A DNA stretch of 64,000 nucleotides from contig JAVDKK010000003.1 of NCBI GenBank assembly GCA_030849945.1, positions 558,001 to 622,000 of the forward strand. Direction: 5' to 3'. The number at the start of each line of letters is the position of its first letter. The first letter of the stretch is position 1. Shown piece after piece: positions 8,236 through 16,755 of the stretch. This stretch comes from Schauerella fraxinea (lineage in GTDB: Bacteria; Pseudomonadota; Gammaproteobacteria; Burkholderiales; Burkholderiaceae_B). The notes under the pieces are model-generated. The model had not been told where the DNA came from. It was given only the letters and a program-made list of their open reading frames with translations, and searched no databases. A program made the position numbers and the translations under genes.

Positions 8236-10029
8236 ATGCAGCATATCCGCAACTTCTCCATCATCGCCCACATCGATCACGGCAAGTCGACGCTCGCCGA
8301 CCGCCTGATCCATCGCTGTGGCGGCCTGGCCGACCGTGAGATGTCGGCCCAGGTACTCGACTCGATGGACATCGAGCGCGAGCGCGGCATCACGATCAAG
8401 GCGCAAACCGCCGCCTTGCAGTACAAGGCGCAGGACGGCCAGGTCTATGCGCTCAACCTGATCGATACCCCGGGTCACGTCGACTTCTCGTATGAAGTCA
8501 GCCGGTCGTTGTCGGCCTGCGAAGGCGCGCTGCTGGTGGTCGACGCTTCTCAAGGCGTCGAGGCTCAAACGGTGGCCAACTGCTACACCGCCATCGAGCT
8601 GGGTGTGGAAGTGGTCGCCGTGCTCAACAAAATGGATTTGCCGCAAGCCGATCCGGAAAGCGCCCGCCAGGAAATCGAAGATGTGATCGGCATCGACGCG
8701 TCCAACGGCATCCTGGCCAGCGCCAAGACCGGCATGGGCATCGATGAGATTCTGGAAGCCATCGTGGCGCGCATTCCGGCGCCCAAAGGCAACGTCGATG
8801 AACCGCTGCAGGCCCTGATCATCGATTCGTGGTTCGATAACTACGTCGGCGTCGTGATGCTGGTGCGTATCGTCAACGGCACGCTCAAGCCCAAGGACAA
8901 GATTCTGCTGATGGCCGCCGGCGTCACGCACTTGTGCGAACAAGTGGGTGTGTTTACGCCCAAGTCGCAGCCGCGCCCGCATTTGTCCGCGGGCGATGTG
9001 GGTTTCGTGATCGCCGGCATCAAGGATCTGGCGCACGCGAAGGTGGGCGACACGATCACGTTGGCGGGCAAGCCTGCCGCCACCAGCTTGCCCGGTTTCA
9101 AGGAAGTGCAGCCGCAGGTGTTCGCCGGCCTCTATCCGGTCGAAAGCAGCGAATACGACCAACTGCGCGATTCGCTCGAAAAGCTCAAGCTCAACGACGC
9201 CGCGCTCATGTTCGAGCCCGAAGTGTCGCAAGCATTGGGCTTCGGCTTTCGTTGCGGCTTCCTGGGCTTGCTGCATATGGAAATCGTGCAGGAGCGCCTG
9301 GAGCGTGAGTTCGACATGGACATCATCACCACCGCGCCGTCGGTGGTGTATGAAGTGGTCAAGCGCGATGGCGAGGTCATCAGCGTCGAGAGCCCGTCGC
9401 GGATGCCTGAAGTGGGCTACATCGAAGAAATTCGCGAGCCGATTGTCAACGTCACGCTGTTCATGCCGCAAGAGTACGTGGGTCCGGTCATGACCCTGTG
9501 CAACAACAAGCGCGGCAATCAGATGAATATGAGTTATCACGGCCGCCAGGTGCACTTGGTGTACGAGATGCCATTGGCGGAAATCGTGCTCGACTTCTTT
9601 GATAAGCTGAAGTCCGTGTCGCGGGGCTATGCGTCGATGGACTACGAGTTTCTCGAGTACCGCACGGCTGACGTGGTCAAGGTCGATCTGCTCATCAACA
9701 GCGATCGCGTGGACGCGTTGGCGGTGATCGTTCACCGTGCCAATGCGCGTTTTCGCGCGCGCGACGTGGTGTCGCGCATGCGTGCACTCATCCCGCGTCA
9801 GATGTATGACGTGGCGATCCAGGCCGCCATCGGCGCCGAGATCATCGCACGCGAAAACGTAAAGGCGCTGCGCAAGAACGTGCTGGCCAAGTGCTACGGC
9901 GGCGACATCAGCCGCAAGAAGAAGCTCCTCGAAAAGCAGAAGGCCGGTAAGAAGCGCATGAAGCAGGTCGGCAGCGTCGAGATCCCTCAAGAGGCCTTCC
10001 TGGCCATTCTGCAAGTCGAAGACAAGTGA
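8236..10029 (+). CDS. lepA: LepA (EF-4), ribosome back-translocating GTPase
   Basis: A 597-residue translational GTPase, exactly the usual LepA length. It acts on stalled or mistranslocated ribosomes. The G1 motif AHIDHGKST, the switch II DTPGHVDFSYEV and the NKMD specificity motif are present. The C-terminal LepA-specific domain ends with KKKLLEKQKAGKKRMK. The ATG at 8236 gives MQHIRNFSIIAH, the standard start. A longer reading to 8122 runs across the terminator and is rejected. lepB follows after 31 bases. Confidence 0.97.
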   Translation: MQHIRNFSIIAHIDHGKSTLADRLIHRCGGLADREMSAQVLDSMDIERERGITIKAQTAALQYKAQDGQVYALNLIDTPGHVDFSYEVSRSLSACEGALLVVDASQGVEAQTVANCYTAIELGVEVVAVLNKMDLPQADPESARQEIEDVIGIDASNGILASAKTGMGIDEILEAIVARIPAPKGNVDEPLQALIIDSWFDNYVGVVMLVRIVNGTLKPKDKILLMAAGVTHLCEQVGVFTPKSQPRPHLSAGDVGFVIAGIKDLAHAKVGDTITLAGKPAATSLPGFKEVQPQVFAGLYPVESSEYDQLRDSLEKLKLNDAALMFEPEVSQALGFGFRCGFLGLLHMEIVQERLEREFDMDIITTAPSVVYEVVKRDGEVISVESPSRMPEVGYIEEIREPIVNVTLFMPQEYVGPVMTLCNNKRGNQMNMSYHGRQVHLVYEMPLAEIVLDFFDKLKSVSRGYASMDYEFLEYRTADVVKVDLLINSDRVDALAVIVHRANARFRARDVVSRMRALIPRQMYDVAIQAAIGAEIIARENVKALRKNVLAKCYGGDISRKKKLLEKQKAGKKRMKQVGSVEIPQEAFLAILQVEDK

Positions 10030-10060
10030 GTCGTAACGTGTTGAATAAAGGCGGTTGGGA

Positions 10061-10939
10061 ATGAGCTGGAACTTTGCCCTGATTCTGTTCTTGCTGCTGG
10101 TAGTGACCGGCGTGCTGTGGGCGCTGGACCTGCTGGTGTTGCGTCCGGCACGCAAACGCCGCGTGGACGCCGCGATGGCGGCCTCACCCGCCACTGCCGA
10201 TCCCGCCGCACGCGAAGCGCATCGGCGCGAAGTCGTGGCCAACGTGGGCCGCGTGCCGTGGTGGATCGAGTATGCCGTCAGCTTTTTCCCGGTGATTCTG
10301 TTTGTGTTCGTGCTGCGCTCGTTCGTGGTCGAGCCGTTTCGCATTCCGTCGGGATCGATGCTGCCGACGTTGCAGTCGGGCGATCTGATCCTGGTCAACA
10401 AGTTCACCTACGGCTTGCGCCTGCCTGTGATCGACAAGAAAGTGGTCGATATCGGCGAGCCCAAGCGCGGCGACGTATTCGTATTCCGCTATCCGGTCGA
10501 TCCCGATGTGGACTACATCAAGCGCGTGGTGGGATTGCCGGGCGACGATATCGCTTACCTGGACAAAACGCTGTACGTGAACGGTCAAGTCGTCGCGCAT
10601 ACCCGCGACGGCGACTATTACGAACCGGACCGCGTGTCCTATATCGCACAGTTCACCGAGAAGCTCGGCGATACCGAACATCGCATCCTGCTCGACCCCG
10701 AACGCCGTCAGGATTACGGGCCGATCTGGCAATTCAACCATATGGGCAACTGCGAATACTCGCGCGCGGGCGTCCGGTGTAAAGTGCCGGAAGGGCATTA
10801 CTTCGCCATGGGCGACAATCGGGACAACAGTGCCGATAGCCGTTACTGGGGTTTCGTGCCTGAGAGCAACATTGTCGGCAAAGCCTTTTTCATCTGGATG
10901 AACTTCAGCGATCTGGGCCGTATCGGTCGCTTCAACTGA
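10061..10939 (+). CDS. lepB: LepB, signal peptidase I
   Basis: Inner-membrane protease that removes signal peptides from Sec and Tat substrates. The 292-residue protein has two N-terminal membrane segments (about residues 4-25 and 72-90). The catalytic Ser99 lies in RIPSGSMLPTL and the general base Lys154 in DYIKRVVGLPGD. Box E, GDNRDNSADSRYWGFVP, is near the end. The ATG follows AAAGGCGGTTGGGA. It is two bases from rnc, and the lepA-lepB-rnc-era order is classical. Confidence 0.96.
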   Translation: MSWNFALILFLLLVVTGVLWALDLLVLRPARKRRVDAAMAASPATADPAAREAHRREVVANVGRVPWWIEYAVSFFPVILFVFVLRSFVVEPFRIPSGSMLPTLQSGDLILVNKFTYGLRLPVIDKKVVDIGEPKRGDVFVFRYPVDPDVDYIKRVVGLPGDDIAYLDKTLYVNGQVVAHTRDGDYYEPDRVSYIAQFTEKLGDTEHRILLDPERRQDYGPIWQFNHMGNCEYSRAGVRCKVPEGHYFAMGDNRDNSADSRYWGFVPESNIVGKAFFIWMNFSDLGRIGRFN

Positions 10940-10941
10940 AC

Positions 10942-11700
10942 ATGGCGCTCTACACCTTAGAAGCCCAGCTCGACTACCGGTTCAAGGACCAGGCTCTGCT
11001 CGAGCAGGCGGTGACCCACCGCAGCCACGGCGCGCGGCACAACGAACGCCTGGAGTTTCTGGGCGACTCGGTGCTCAACTTCGTCATCGCGGCCATCCTT
11101 TACGAGCGCTATAGCGCGATCGATGAGGGTGACCTGTCGCGCCTGCGGGCCAATCTGGTCAAGCAGGCGTCGCTCGCCGACATCGGTACCCAATTGGGCC
11201 TTTCGCAGCATCTGCGGCTGGGCGAGGGCGAGATGAAGAGCGGCGGTTTTCGCCGTCCGTCCATTCTTGCCGACACGGTTGAAGCCCTTTTTGGCGCCGT
11301 CTTTCTGGATGCGGGTTTCGATGAGGCCCGCCGCGTGGTGGCGCGTCAATACGCTCCCGTGCTTGAAACGATGAATCCCGCCACGTTGGGCAAGGACGCC
11401 AAGACCCTGCTTCAGGAAACACTGCAAAGCCGTAAAATGGCGTTGCCGCTATATACGGTCATCGCCACCCATGGCGCTGCCCACAGCCAGCAATTCGAGG
11501 TCGAATGCGCCGTCCCGGCGCTTGAGATCACTGTAACGGCTGCCGGATCGAGCCGTCGTGCCGCCGAGCAGTCGGCCGCCAAACTGGCGTTGGAAGCCGT
11601 ACAGGCCAAGACGCCCGCCCGCCCGGCTAAAAAAGCCAGCCGGTCACGCAAGACGACGCAACTGTCCTTGCCCGTGGCCGTCATTCAAGAGAACAAATGA
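10942..11700 (+). CDS. rnc: RNase III
   Basis: Double-strand-specific endoribonuclease that matures rRNA and processes mRNAs. The 252-residue protein has the signature NERLEFLGDSVL near residue 35, a second acidic catalytic cluster (LADTVEALFGAVFLD), and a C-terminal dsRNA-binding domain (about 155-225, KTLLQETLQSR). A Lys/Arg-rich tail extends beyond that domain (ARPAKKASRSRKTTQ). It starts two bases after lepB, and its stop overlaps the era ATG. Confidence 0.96.
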   Translation: MALYTLEAQLDYRFKDQALLEQAVTHRSHGARHNERLEFLGDSVLNFVIAAILYERYSAIDEGDLSRLRANLVKQASLADIGTQLGLSQHLRLGEGEMKSGGFRRPSILADTVEALFGAVFLDAGFDEARRVVARQYAPVLETMNPATLGKDAKTLLQETLQSRKMALPLYTVIATHGAAHSQQFEVECAVPALEITVTAAGSSRRAAEQSAAKLALEAVQAKTPARPAKKASRSRKTTQLSLPVAVIQENK

Positions 11701-12587
11701 GCGATACGCCTTTCCGCTGCGGTTTCGTAGCCATCGTCGGCCGTCCCAACGTGGGCAAGTCGACGCTGCTCAACGCCCTGATCGGCAGCAAGATTTCCAT
11801 CGTGTCGCGCAAGGCGCAGACCACGCGCCATCGCATCCACGGTGTGCTGACGCGCGAGCACGAGCAATTCATCTTTGTCGACACCCCAGGTTTTCAAACC
11901 CGCCACGGCGGCGCGATGAACCGCATGATGAATCGTGTGGTCACCCAGGCGCTTGCGCAGGTGGATGTCACCGTGCACGTGGTCGAGGCCGGTAAATGGT
12001 CCGAGGGCGATGCCAAATTGCTGCCGCTTCTGCCGTCGCCCGAGCGCACGGTGCTGGCGATCAGCAAGATCGATCAGCTCAAGAGCAAGAACGACCTCTT
12101 TGCCTTCGTCTCGAAGATCATGGCCTTGCATCCGTTTGGTGCGGTCATCCCCGTGAGCGCGGTCAAGAATAAGCAGTTGGAGCCGTTGCTCACCGAGATC
12201 GCAGCCCGCTTGCCTGAGGGCGAAGCGATGTACGAGGAAGATACGCTTACGGATCGGCCCATGCGCTTTATCGCGGCCGAGCTCATCCGCGAAAAGATCT
12301 TTCGCTTGGTCGGCGACGAATTGCCCTACGGCTGTACCGTCGTGATCGAACAATGGGAAGAAACGAACAAGGGCGTGCACATCGCCGCCTGCATCGTGAT
12401 CGAACGTGAAAGTCACAAGCCGATCCTGCTCGGCGCCCGTGGCGAGCACATGAAGCGCATCGCGACCGAAGCGCGCCAGGACATGGTCAAGCTGCTCGAA
12501 AAGCCCGTTCACCTCGAGGTCTACATCAAGGTGCGCAAGGGTTGGTCCGACCGGGAAAGCGCGCTGCGCGACCTGGGATATGAGTAA
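11697..12587 (+). CDS. era: Era, ribosome-assembly GTPase
   Basis: GTPase needed for 30S subunit maturation that binds near the 3' end of 16S rRNA. The 296-residue protein shows G1 GRPNVGKST, G3 DTPG, an SKID motif standing for NKxD, and a C-terminal KH domain with GARGEHMKRIATEAR. The start overlaps the rnc stop as ATGA. The use of SKID rather than NKXD is a small variation in the guanine-specificity motif also known in other betaproteobacteria. Confidence 0.96.
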   Translation: MSDTPFRCGFVAIVGRPNVGKSTLLNALIGSKISIVSRKAQTTRHRIHGVLTREHEQFIFVDTPGFQTRHGGAMNRMMNRVVTQALAQVDVTVHVVEAGKWSEGDAKLLPLLPSPERTVLAISKIDQLKSKNDLFAFVSKIMALHPFGAVIPVSAVKNKQLEPLLTEIAARLPEGEAMYEEDTLTDRPMRFIAAELIREKIFRLVGDELPYGCTVVIEQWEETNKGVHIAACIVIERESHKPILLGARGEHMKRIATEARQDMVKLLEKPVHLEVYIKVRKGWSDRESALRDLGYE

Positions 12588-12598
12588 ACGGACAGGCG

Positions 12599-13195
12599 AT
12601 GAGTAGAAGGGCGCACCGCGTCCAGGACAGCTTTGCCTACATGCTCCACGCCACCCCGTGGCGTGAGACCTCGTTGATCGTGCAGGCGTTTTCGCGCGAT
12701 CACGGGTGTGTGGCAATGGTGGCCAAGGGCGCCAAGCGCCCGTATTCGGTACTCAGACCGGTGCTGTCGGCTTTTCAGCCCTTGGCGCTGTCGTGGACTG
12801 GGTCCAATGAAGTCAAGACCCTCACGCGGGCTGAGACGGCCGGCATTCGGCCGCTGACGGGGGCATCGTTGATGTCTGCCTGGTATATGAACGAACTCAT
12901 CCTGCGGCTCCTGCCGCGCGAGGATGCGCATCCCGTGCTGTTCGATGCCTACGATATGGCGCTCGAACAACTTGCTTTGGGCACACGTGCCTCCAGCGCG
13001 CTGCGCCGGTTCGAGTGGACCTTGCTGCGGGAGACGGGGTATGGCATCGATGCCGACGCGCCCGATTTCGACGATCCCACCAAGGAGCCGGCTTTGCGCC
13101 GCGATTTGCGGGAACGCCTGGCCGAACAATTGGCCGGTCGGCCATTGTCTACCCGTCAGGTATTGCTGGACCTGCAGCGGCATCTGCCGCAATAG
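12599..13195 (+). CDS. recO: RecO, recombination mediator
   Basis: DNA repair protein that loads RecA together with RecR. The N-terminal OB-fold begins with RVQDSFAYMLHATPWRETSLIVQAFSRDHG. The helical C-terminal part includes YMNELILRLLPREDAHPVLFDAY. At 198 residues it is shorter than the E. coli protein (about 240), with no visible zinc-binding cysteines; short forms are, to my knowledge, normal in Bordetella relatives. It starts 12 bases after era. The expected downstream pdxJ and acpS genes are not here; a repeat array follows. Confidence 0.93.
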   Translation: MSRRAHRVQDSFAYMLHATPWRETSLIVQAFSRDHGCVAMVAKGAKRPYSVLRPVLSAFQPLALSWTGSNEVKTLTRAETAGIRPLTGASLMSAWYMNELILRLLPREDAHPVLFDAYDMALEQLALGTRASSALRRFEWTLLRETGYGIDADAPDFDDPTKEPALRRDLRERLAEQLAGRPLSTRQVLLDLQRHLPQ

Positions 13196-13241
13196 ATGCA
13201 TGCATGCGGTTGAAGGGCTTGGTTAAGGGCACTTGGCCGAA

Positions 13242-13419
13242 ACAAGACATGATCACCCGGGCACACACGATCGCCTGACCAAACATGATCTTCTGGCCAA
13301 ACAAGGCATGATCACCCAGGCACGCAGGATCGCCTAGTCAAACATGATCTCCTGACCAAACACGATCTCGCAGGCAAACAGGTCGCCTAGCCATTCACGA
13401 TTGCCTAGCCAGTCAAACA
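13242..13419. repeat. Degenerate tandem repeat, 59-bp units of 18-20 bp subunits
   Basis: Two 59-base copies (13242-13300 and 13301-13359) are identical at most positions and are themselves built from subunits of about 18-23 bases resembling CATGATCNCCTGACCAAA. About three more decayed subunits run to 13419. The array fills the 302-base spacer between the ends of recO and the convergent BI-1-like gene. No gene is supported inside it. Confidence 0.85.
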
Positions 13420-13420
13420 A

Positions 13421-13450
13421 AAAGGCCTGCTCCGTGAAGAGCAGGCCTTT
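13421..13450 (-). terminator. Terminator of the BI-1-like gene
   Basis: A 10-12 pair stem, AAAGGCCTGC with GCAGGCCTTT, is followed on the minus strand by TTTTTGTTT. It lies 47 bases beyond the stop of the minus-strand gene. It may also stop weak readthrough from recO. Confidence 0.85.
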
Positions 13451-13497
13451 CGCATCATCCGTTACGGTATCGCCGAGGCGATGCCGAAGATGCATCT

Positions 13498-14208
13498 TTA
13501 TTCGCGATTGCCGCCGAAGATGCCGAGCAGCATCAGCAGGTTCGAGAAGATGTTGTACACGCTCAGGTAGATGGCGAGCGTGGCGGAGACGTAGTTCGTT
13601 TCGCCGCCGTTGATCACGCGCTGCATGTCGACCAGCAAGAATGCCGAGAAGATCACCACGGCCAGAACGGACACCGTGAGCATCAGGGCAGGCAACTGCA
13701 GGAAGATGTTGGCCAGGGCGGCAACGATGATCACCACCGCACCCATGAACAGCCACTTTTGCAGACCGGACAGGTCACGCTTGATGGTGGTGGCCAGCGT
13801 GGCCATCGTGCCGAAGACGATCGCAGTACCGCCGAATGCCGTCATCACGAGTTGGGCACCATTGCCCATCCCGAACACGAATCCGAGCATGCGCGAAAGC
13901 ATCACGCCCATGAAGAACGTGAACGCGAGGAGCAGGACCACGCCGAAGCTGTTGTCCTTGTTCTTCTCGATTGCGAACATCATGCCAATGGCACCGACAA
14001 GGAAAACGATGGCCGACATGCCGGGGCTTGCGCCCATGATCTGGTTGATGCCCGTGTACAGGCCCAACATCGCCCCGAGAACCGTGGGGATCAGAGAAAG
14101 CGCGAGCAGCCAATAGGTGTTGCGCAACACGCGGTTGCGGACGACCTCGCCAGCGGCCCCAGCGGGCGCACCGGCACGGTTAAAGGGTGAAGGACGAAGT
14201 TCGTTCAT
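13498..14208 (-). CDS. Bax inhibitor-1 / YccA family membrane protein
   Basis: A 236-residue polytopic inner-membrane protein with about seven hydrophobic segments, starting with LRNTYWLLALSLIPTVLGAMLG. The C-terminus LLMLLGIFGGNRE is characteristic of bacterial BI-1/YccA proteins. E. coli YccA binds and inhibits the FtsH protease; other members conduct calcium. The ATG is preceded by CAGGAGCATTTC, which decides the start over an upstream ATG 15 codons earlier. It stands alone, with its own terminator. Confidence 0.92.
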   Translation of the reverse strand: MNELRPSPFNRAGAPAGAAGEVVRNRVLRNTYWLLALSLIPTVLGAMLGLYTGINQIMGASPGMSAIVFLVGAIGMMFAIEKNKDNSFGVVLLLAFTFFMGVMLSRMLGFVFGMGNGAQLVMTAFGGTAIVFGTMATLATTIKRDLSGLQKWLFMGAVVIIVAALANIFLQLPALMLTVSVLAVVIFSAFLLVDMQRVINGGETNYVSATLAIYLSVYNIFSNLLMLLGIFGGNRE

Positions 14209-14359
14209 GAAATGCTCCTGGGCACAATGACGCGACGCGAAGCGCGCGTTCATGGTTGTTAGAGGGGTAGCATACCTGACAGTTCCCTTAAAGGTCTACT
14301 TTGAGGCCGAAAGTGCATCGATCGGTATCAAGTGGAGCGCAAGGGGGCGGGGTGATCGC

Positions 14360-14650
14360 TCAGCCAGGGCGCACTTTGCGCAGCACCCGCTCGATGATGT
14401 CGGGCAACTGCGCGTCGAGCGTGGCGCGAACCTGAGCCAGTGCATCGTCCATTGCGCGGTGCACGGCATCGTCGATCTCTGCTTGCAGCGTAACCCGCAA
14501 TAGTGACTCGTGCGCGGAAACGGCGGATTTATCGCCTGAGGGTGCGGCGGGCGCCAGTTCGGTCAAGAGTGGCAGTGCATCGGCCGTGGCCTCGGGCGGA
14601 TCGACCGCGATGGTCAGGGTCGGGATGGTGTCGTCGTCGCGATGGTGCAT
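14360..14650 (-). CDS. DUF2486-like small acidic protein
   Basis: A 96-residue protein of unknown function that resembles small proteins annotated as DUF2486 in Burkholderiales. The N-terminus is acidic and low in complexity (DDDTIPTLTIAVDPPEA). The C-terminal helix has heptad-like spacing (QAEIDDAVHRAMDDALAQVRATLDAQLPDIIERVL), suggesting an oligomeric coil. The start ATG follows AGGAGTTCGT. It lies just downstream of holC on the same strand with a 29-base gap, so it is likely co-transcribed with holC and pepA. Confidence 0.75.
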   Translation of the reverse strand: MHHRDDDTIPTLTIAVDPPEATADALPLLTELAPAAPSGDKSAVSAHESLLRVTLQAEIDDAVHRAMDDALAQVRATLDAQLPDIIERVLRKVRPG

Positions 14651-14679
14651 ACGAACTCCTGGTGTGGGGCGCACGTCAA

Positions 14680-15132
14680 TCAGGCGGCGGCGCCGATCTT
14701 GTGGCTGCGGACGTCGTCGCCGGCCGCCGCGTAGGTTCGCCAGCGCTGTCGGGCGGCAAGTTTGTCGTCATCGGCGTCCGACACGATTTCCATCACGCGC
14801 GCAAACCGGGTGTAAGCGGGCGGACACGCATCGTCCAGATTCAACAGCCACGTGGGCGATTCGGCCTCGACGGCGTCGTCGCGCAGAAGACTGTCGGGCG
14901 CGTGCGGCGTGAGCACCACCGGCATCGCGGCAGCCGCCGGGTCGTCGGCGGTCGCATGCGGAATGAAGGCGATATCGTCGAACGTCCACAGCAACCGGTC
15001 GAACGCGGCCAGACGGCGCGGCTCGCTGCAGTACACGACGAGCCGCTCGCCGGCTTCGTAGCGCTTACGGGCCACTTGGCACGCCATGACCATGCGGTCC
15101 GGCGCGCCAAAGGCGAAATCCACCCGGCTCAT
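14680..15132 (-). CDS. holC: HolC, DNA polymerase III chi subunit
   Basis: Chi links the clamp-loader complex to single-strand binding protein during replication. The 150-residue protein shows the family start VDFAFGAPDRMVMACQVARKRYEAGERLVVYC and the FDRLLWTFDDIAFIPHA segment. A late helix YTRFARVMEIVSDADDDKLAARQRWRTYAAAG closes the fold. It lies 31 bases after pepA, the conserved pepA-holC order of proteobacteria. Confidence 0.92.
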   Translation of the reverse strand: MSRVDFAFGAPDRMVMACQVARKRYEAGERLVVYCSEPRRLAAFDRLLWTFDDIAFIPHATADDPAAAAMPVVLTPHAPDSLLRDDAVEAESPTWLLNLDDACPPAYTRFARVMEIVSDADDDKLAARQRWRTYAAAGDDVRSHKIGAAA

Positions 15133-15163
15133 CGTGCGGCCGGGGTATTCAAGTGCCCGTTCA

Positions 15164-16702
15164 TCATGCGCGCGAGGCCTGGCGATCGAGCAGGTACTGC
15201 ACCAGGAGCGGCACGGGACGACCCGTGGCGCCTTTCTCCTTGCCGCCCTTCCAGGCGGTGCCGGCGATGTCCAGATGCGCCCAGCGATACGCCTTGGTGA
15301 AGCGCGACAGGAAGCACGCCGCCGTCACCGAGCCGGCCGGAGGGCCACCGATGTTGGCGATGTCGGCGAAGTTGGACTTGAGTTGTTCCTGGTAGGCGTC
15401 TTCGAGCGGCATGCGCCAGGCCGTGTCCAACGAAGCGCGGCCCGCCTTGAGCAGGCTGTCGGCCAAGTCGTCGTCTTGCGTGAACAAGCCGGTATTGACA
15501 TGCCCCAGCGCGACCACGCAGGCGCCGGTGAGCGTGGCGATGTCGATCACGGCGGCCGGCTTGAAGCGTTCGGCATAGGTGAGGGCATCGCACAGCACCA
15601 GCCGGCCTTCGGCGTCGGTATTGAGCACTTCGATCGTGTGGCCGGCCATGCTGGTCACCACGTCGCCGGGTTTCAGGGCTTTGCCGCTCGGCATGTTTTC
15701 GCAAGAAGCGATCAGGCCGATCACTTCAAACGGCAGATCCAGTTCAGCGAGCGCGCGGAACGTGCCCAGCACGCTGGCCGCGCCGCACATGTCGTACTTC
15801 ATCTCGTCCATCGTGGCGGCGGGCTTGATGGAAATGCCGCCCGAGTCGAACGTGATGCCTTTGCCGACGAGCACGACGGGACCGTCGCCGCCCGAGGTTT
15901 TACCAGCCGGTTTGGCCGCGAGCTTCTTGGCGGCACTCCCCGGATGACGCAGCACGATAAATCGCGGTGCTTCTTCCGAGCCGCGCGCGACCGACAGGAA
16001 CGAGCCCATGCCCAGTGCCTCGATCTGCTTGCGTTCGAGCACCTCGACCTTGAGCGTCTTGAACTCGGCGGCCAGCCGCTTGGCGGTTTCGCCAAGGTAG
16101 GTGGGCGTGCAGATGTTGGGCGGCAGATTGCCCAGCAGCTTCGTGAGATTCATGCCTTCGGCAATGGCGCGGCCTTCCTGCAGGCCGGTCTTCGCGTCCG
16201 CGGCGTCGCCGGCCGCCACCACGTGCACCACTTTCTTCAGCTTGGGGCGCTTGTCCTTATCCGGTTTGCCGAAGGTGGCGTCGTAACGGTAGGTCGCGTC
16301 GCCGGCAGCGATGGCCGCGCTGCGCGCACGCGCGCGTACCGGCACATCCTGCATGGCCAGCGACGCCAGCGATGAGGCGGCTTCGGTGACGTTGGCCTTC
16401 ACGCAAGCGGCGATGAACGCGCGCTCGCCGCTGGCCAGGGTGGTGGCCTTGTACTCTTCCTGCTTGCCCAGGCCGATCAGCACAACGCGCTGCGCGGCGA
16501 CGCCGGGCAGATTGCGCAATACGAGGCTCTCGCCCACGGTGGCGCGAAACTCGGATTTGACGACGGCGCGCACGGCGCCGTCCGACGCCCGGTCGATCTG
16601 GTCGGCCGCCGGCGACAATACGCCGTCGGCAAAGATGCCCACGCCAAGGGCGGCCGTTTTGACTTGATGCAGAGAGGCGGTGGTCTGTGTGCTAAATTCC
16701 AT
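15164..16702 (-). CDS. pepA: PepA, cytosol (leucyl) aminopeptidase
   Basis: A 512-residue M17 zinc/manganese aminopeptidase that removes N-terminal residues from peptides. The catalytic C-terminal domain shows GKGITFDSGG, the signature NTDAEGRLVL and the KYDMCGAASVLG segment. The N-terminal domain (about 1-180) is the variable macro-like domain, which in E. coli PepA also binds DNA. The ATG at 16702 gives MEFSTQTT; the upstream 15-codon extension overlaps the divergent lptF promoter region and is not used. Confidence 0.95.
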   Translation of the reverse strand: MEFSTQTTASLHQVKTAALGVGIFADGVLSPAADQIDRASDGAVRAVVKSEFRATVGESLVLRNLPGVAAQRVVLIGLGKQEEYKATTLASGERAFIAACVKANVTEAASSLASLAMQDVPVRARARSAAIAAGDATYRYDATFGKPDKDKRPKLKKVVHVVAAGDAADAKTGLQEGRAIAEGMNLTKLLGNLPPNICTPTYLGETAKRLAAEFKTLKVEVLERKQIEALGMGSFLSVARGSEEAPRFIVLRHPGSAAKKLAAKPAGKTSGGDGPVVLVGKGITFDSGGISIKPAATMDEMKYDMCGAASVLGTFRALAELDLPFEVIGLIASCENMPSGKALKPGDVVTSMAGHTIEVLNTDAEGRLVLCDALTYAERFKPAAVIDIATLTGACVVALGHVNTGLFTQDDDLADSLLKAGRASLDTAWRMPLEDAYQEQLKSNFADIANIGGPPAGSVTAACFLSRFTKAYRWAHLDIAGTAWKGGKEKGATGRPVPLLVQYLLDRQASRA

Positions 16703-16755
16703 TCGGATTCCCACGTGCGTCGATAGATGCAGTCGATTATCCCGCATATTTTCAC

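Noticed and set aside
8221..10407. 728-residue minus-strand reading across lepA and lepB
   Set aside because: Antisense shadow of two conserved genes despite its length.
13242..13419. CRISPR array after recO
   Set aside because: Units are contiguous degenerate tandem copies with no unique spacers, and no cas genes are in the window.
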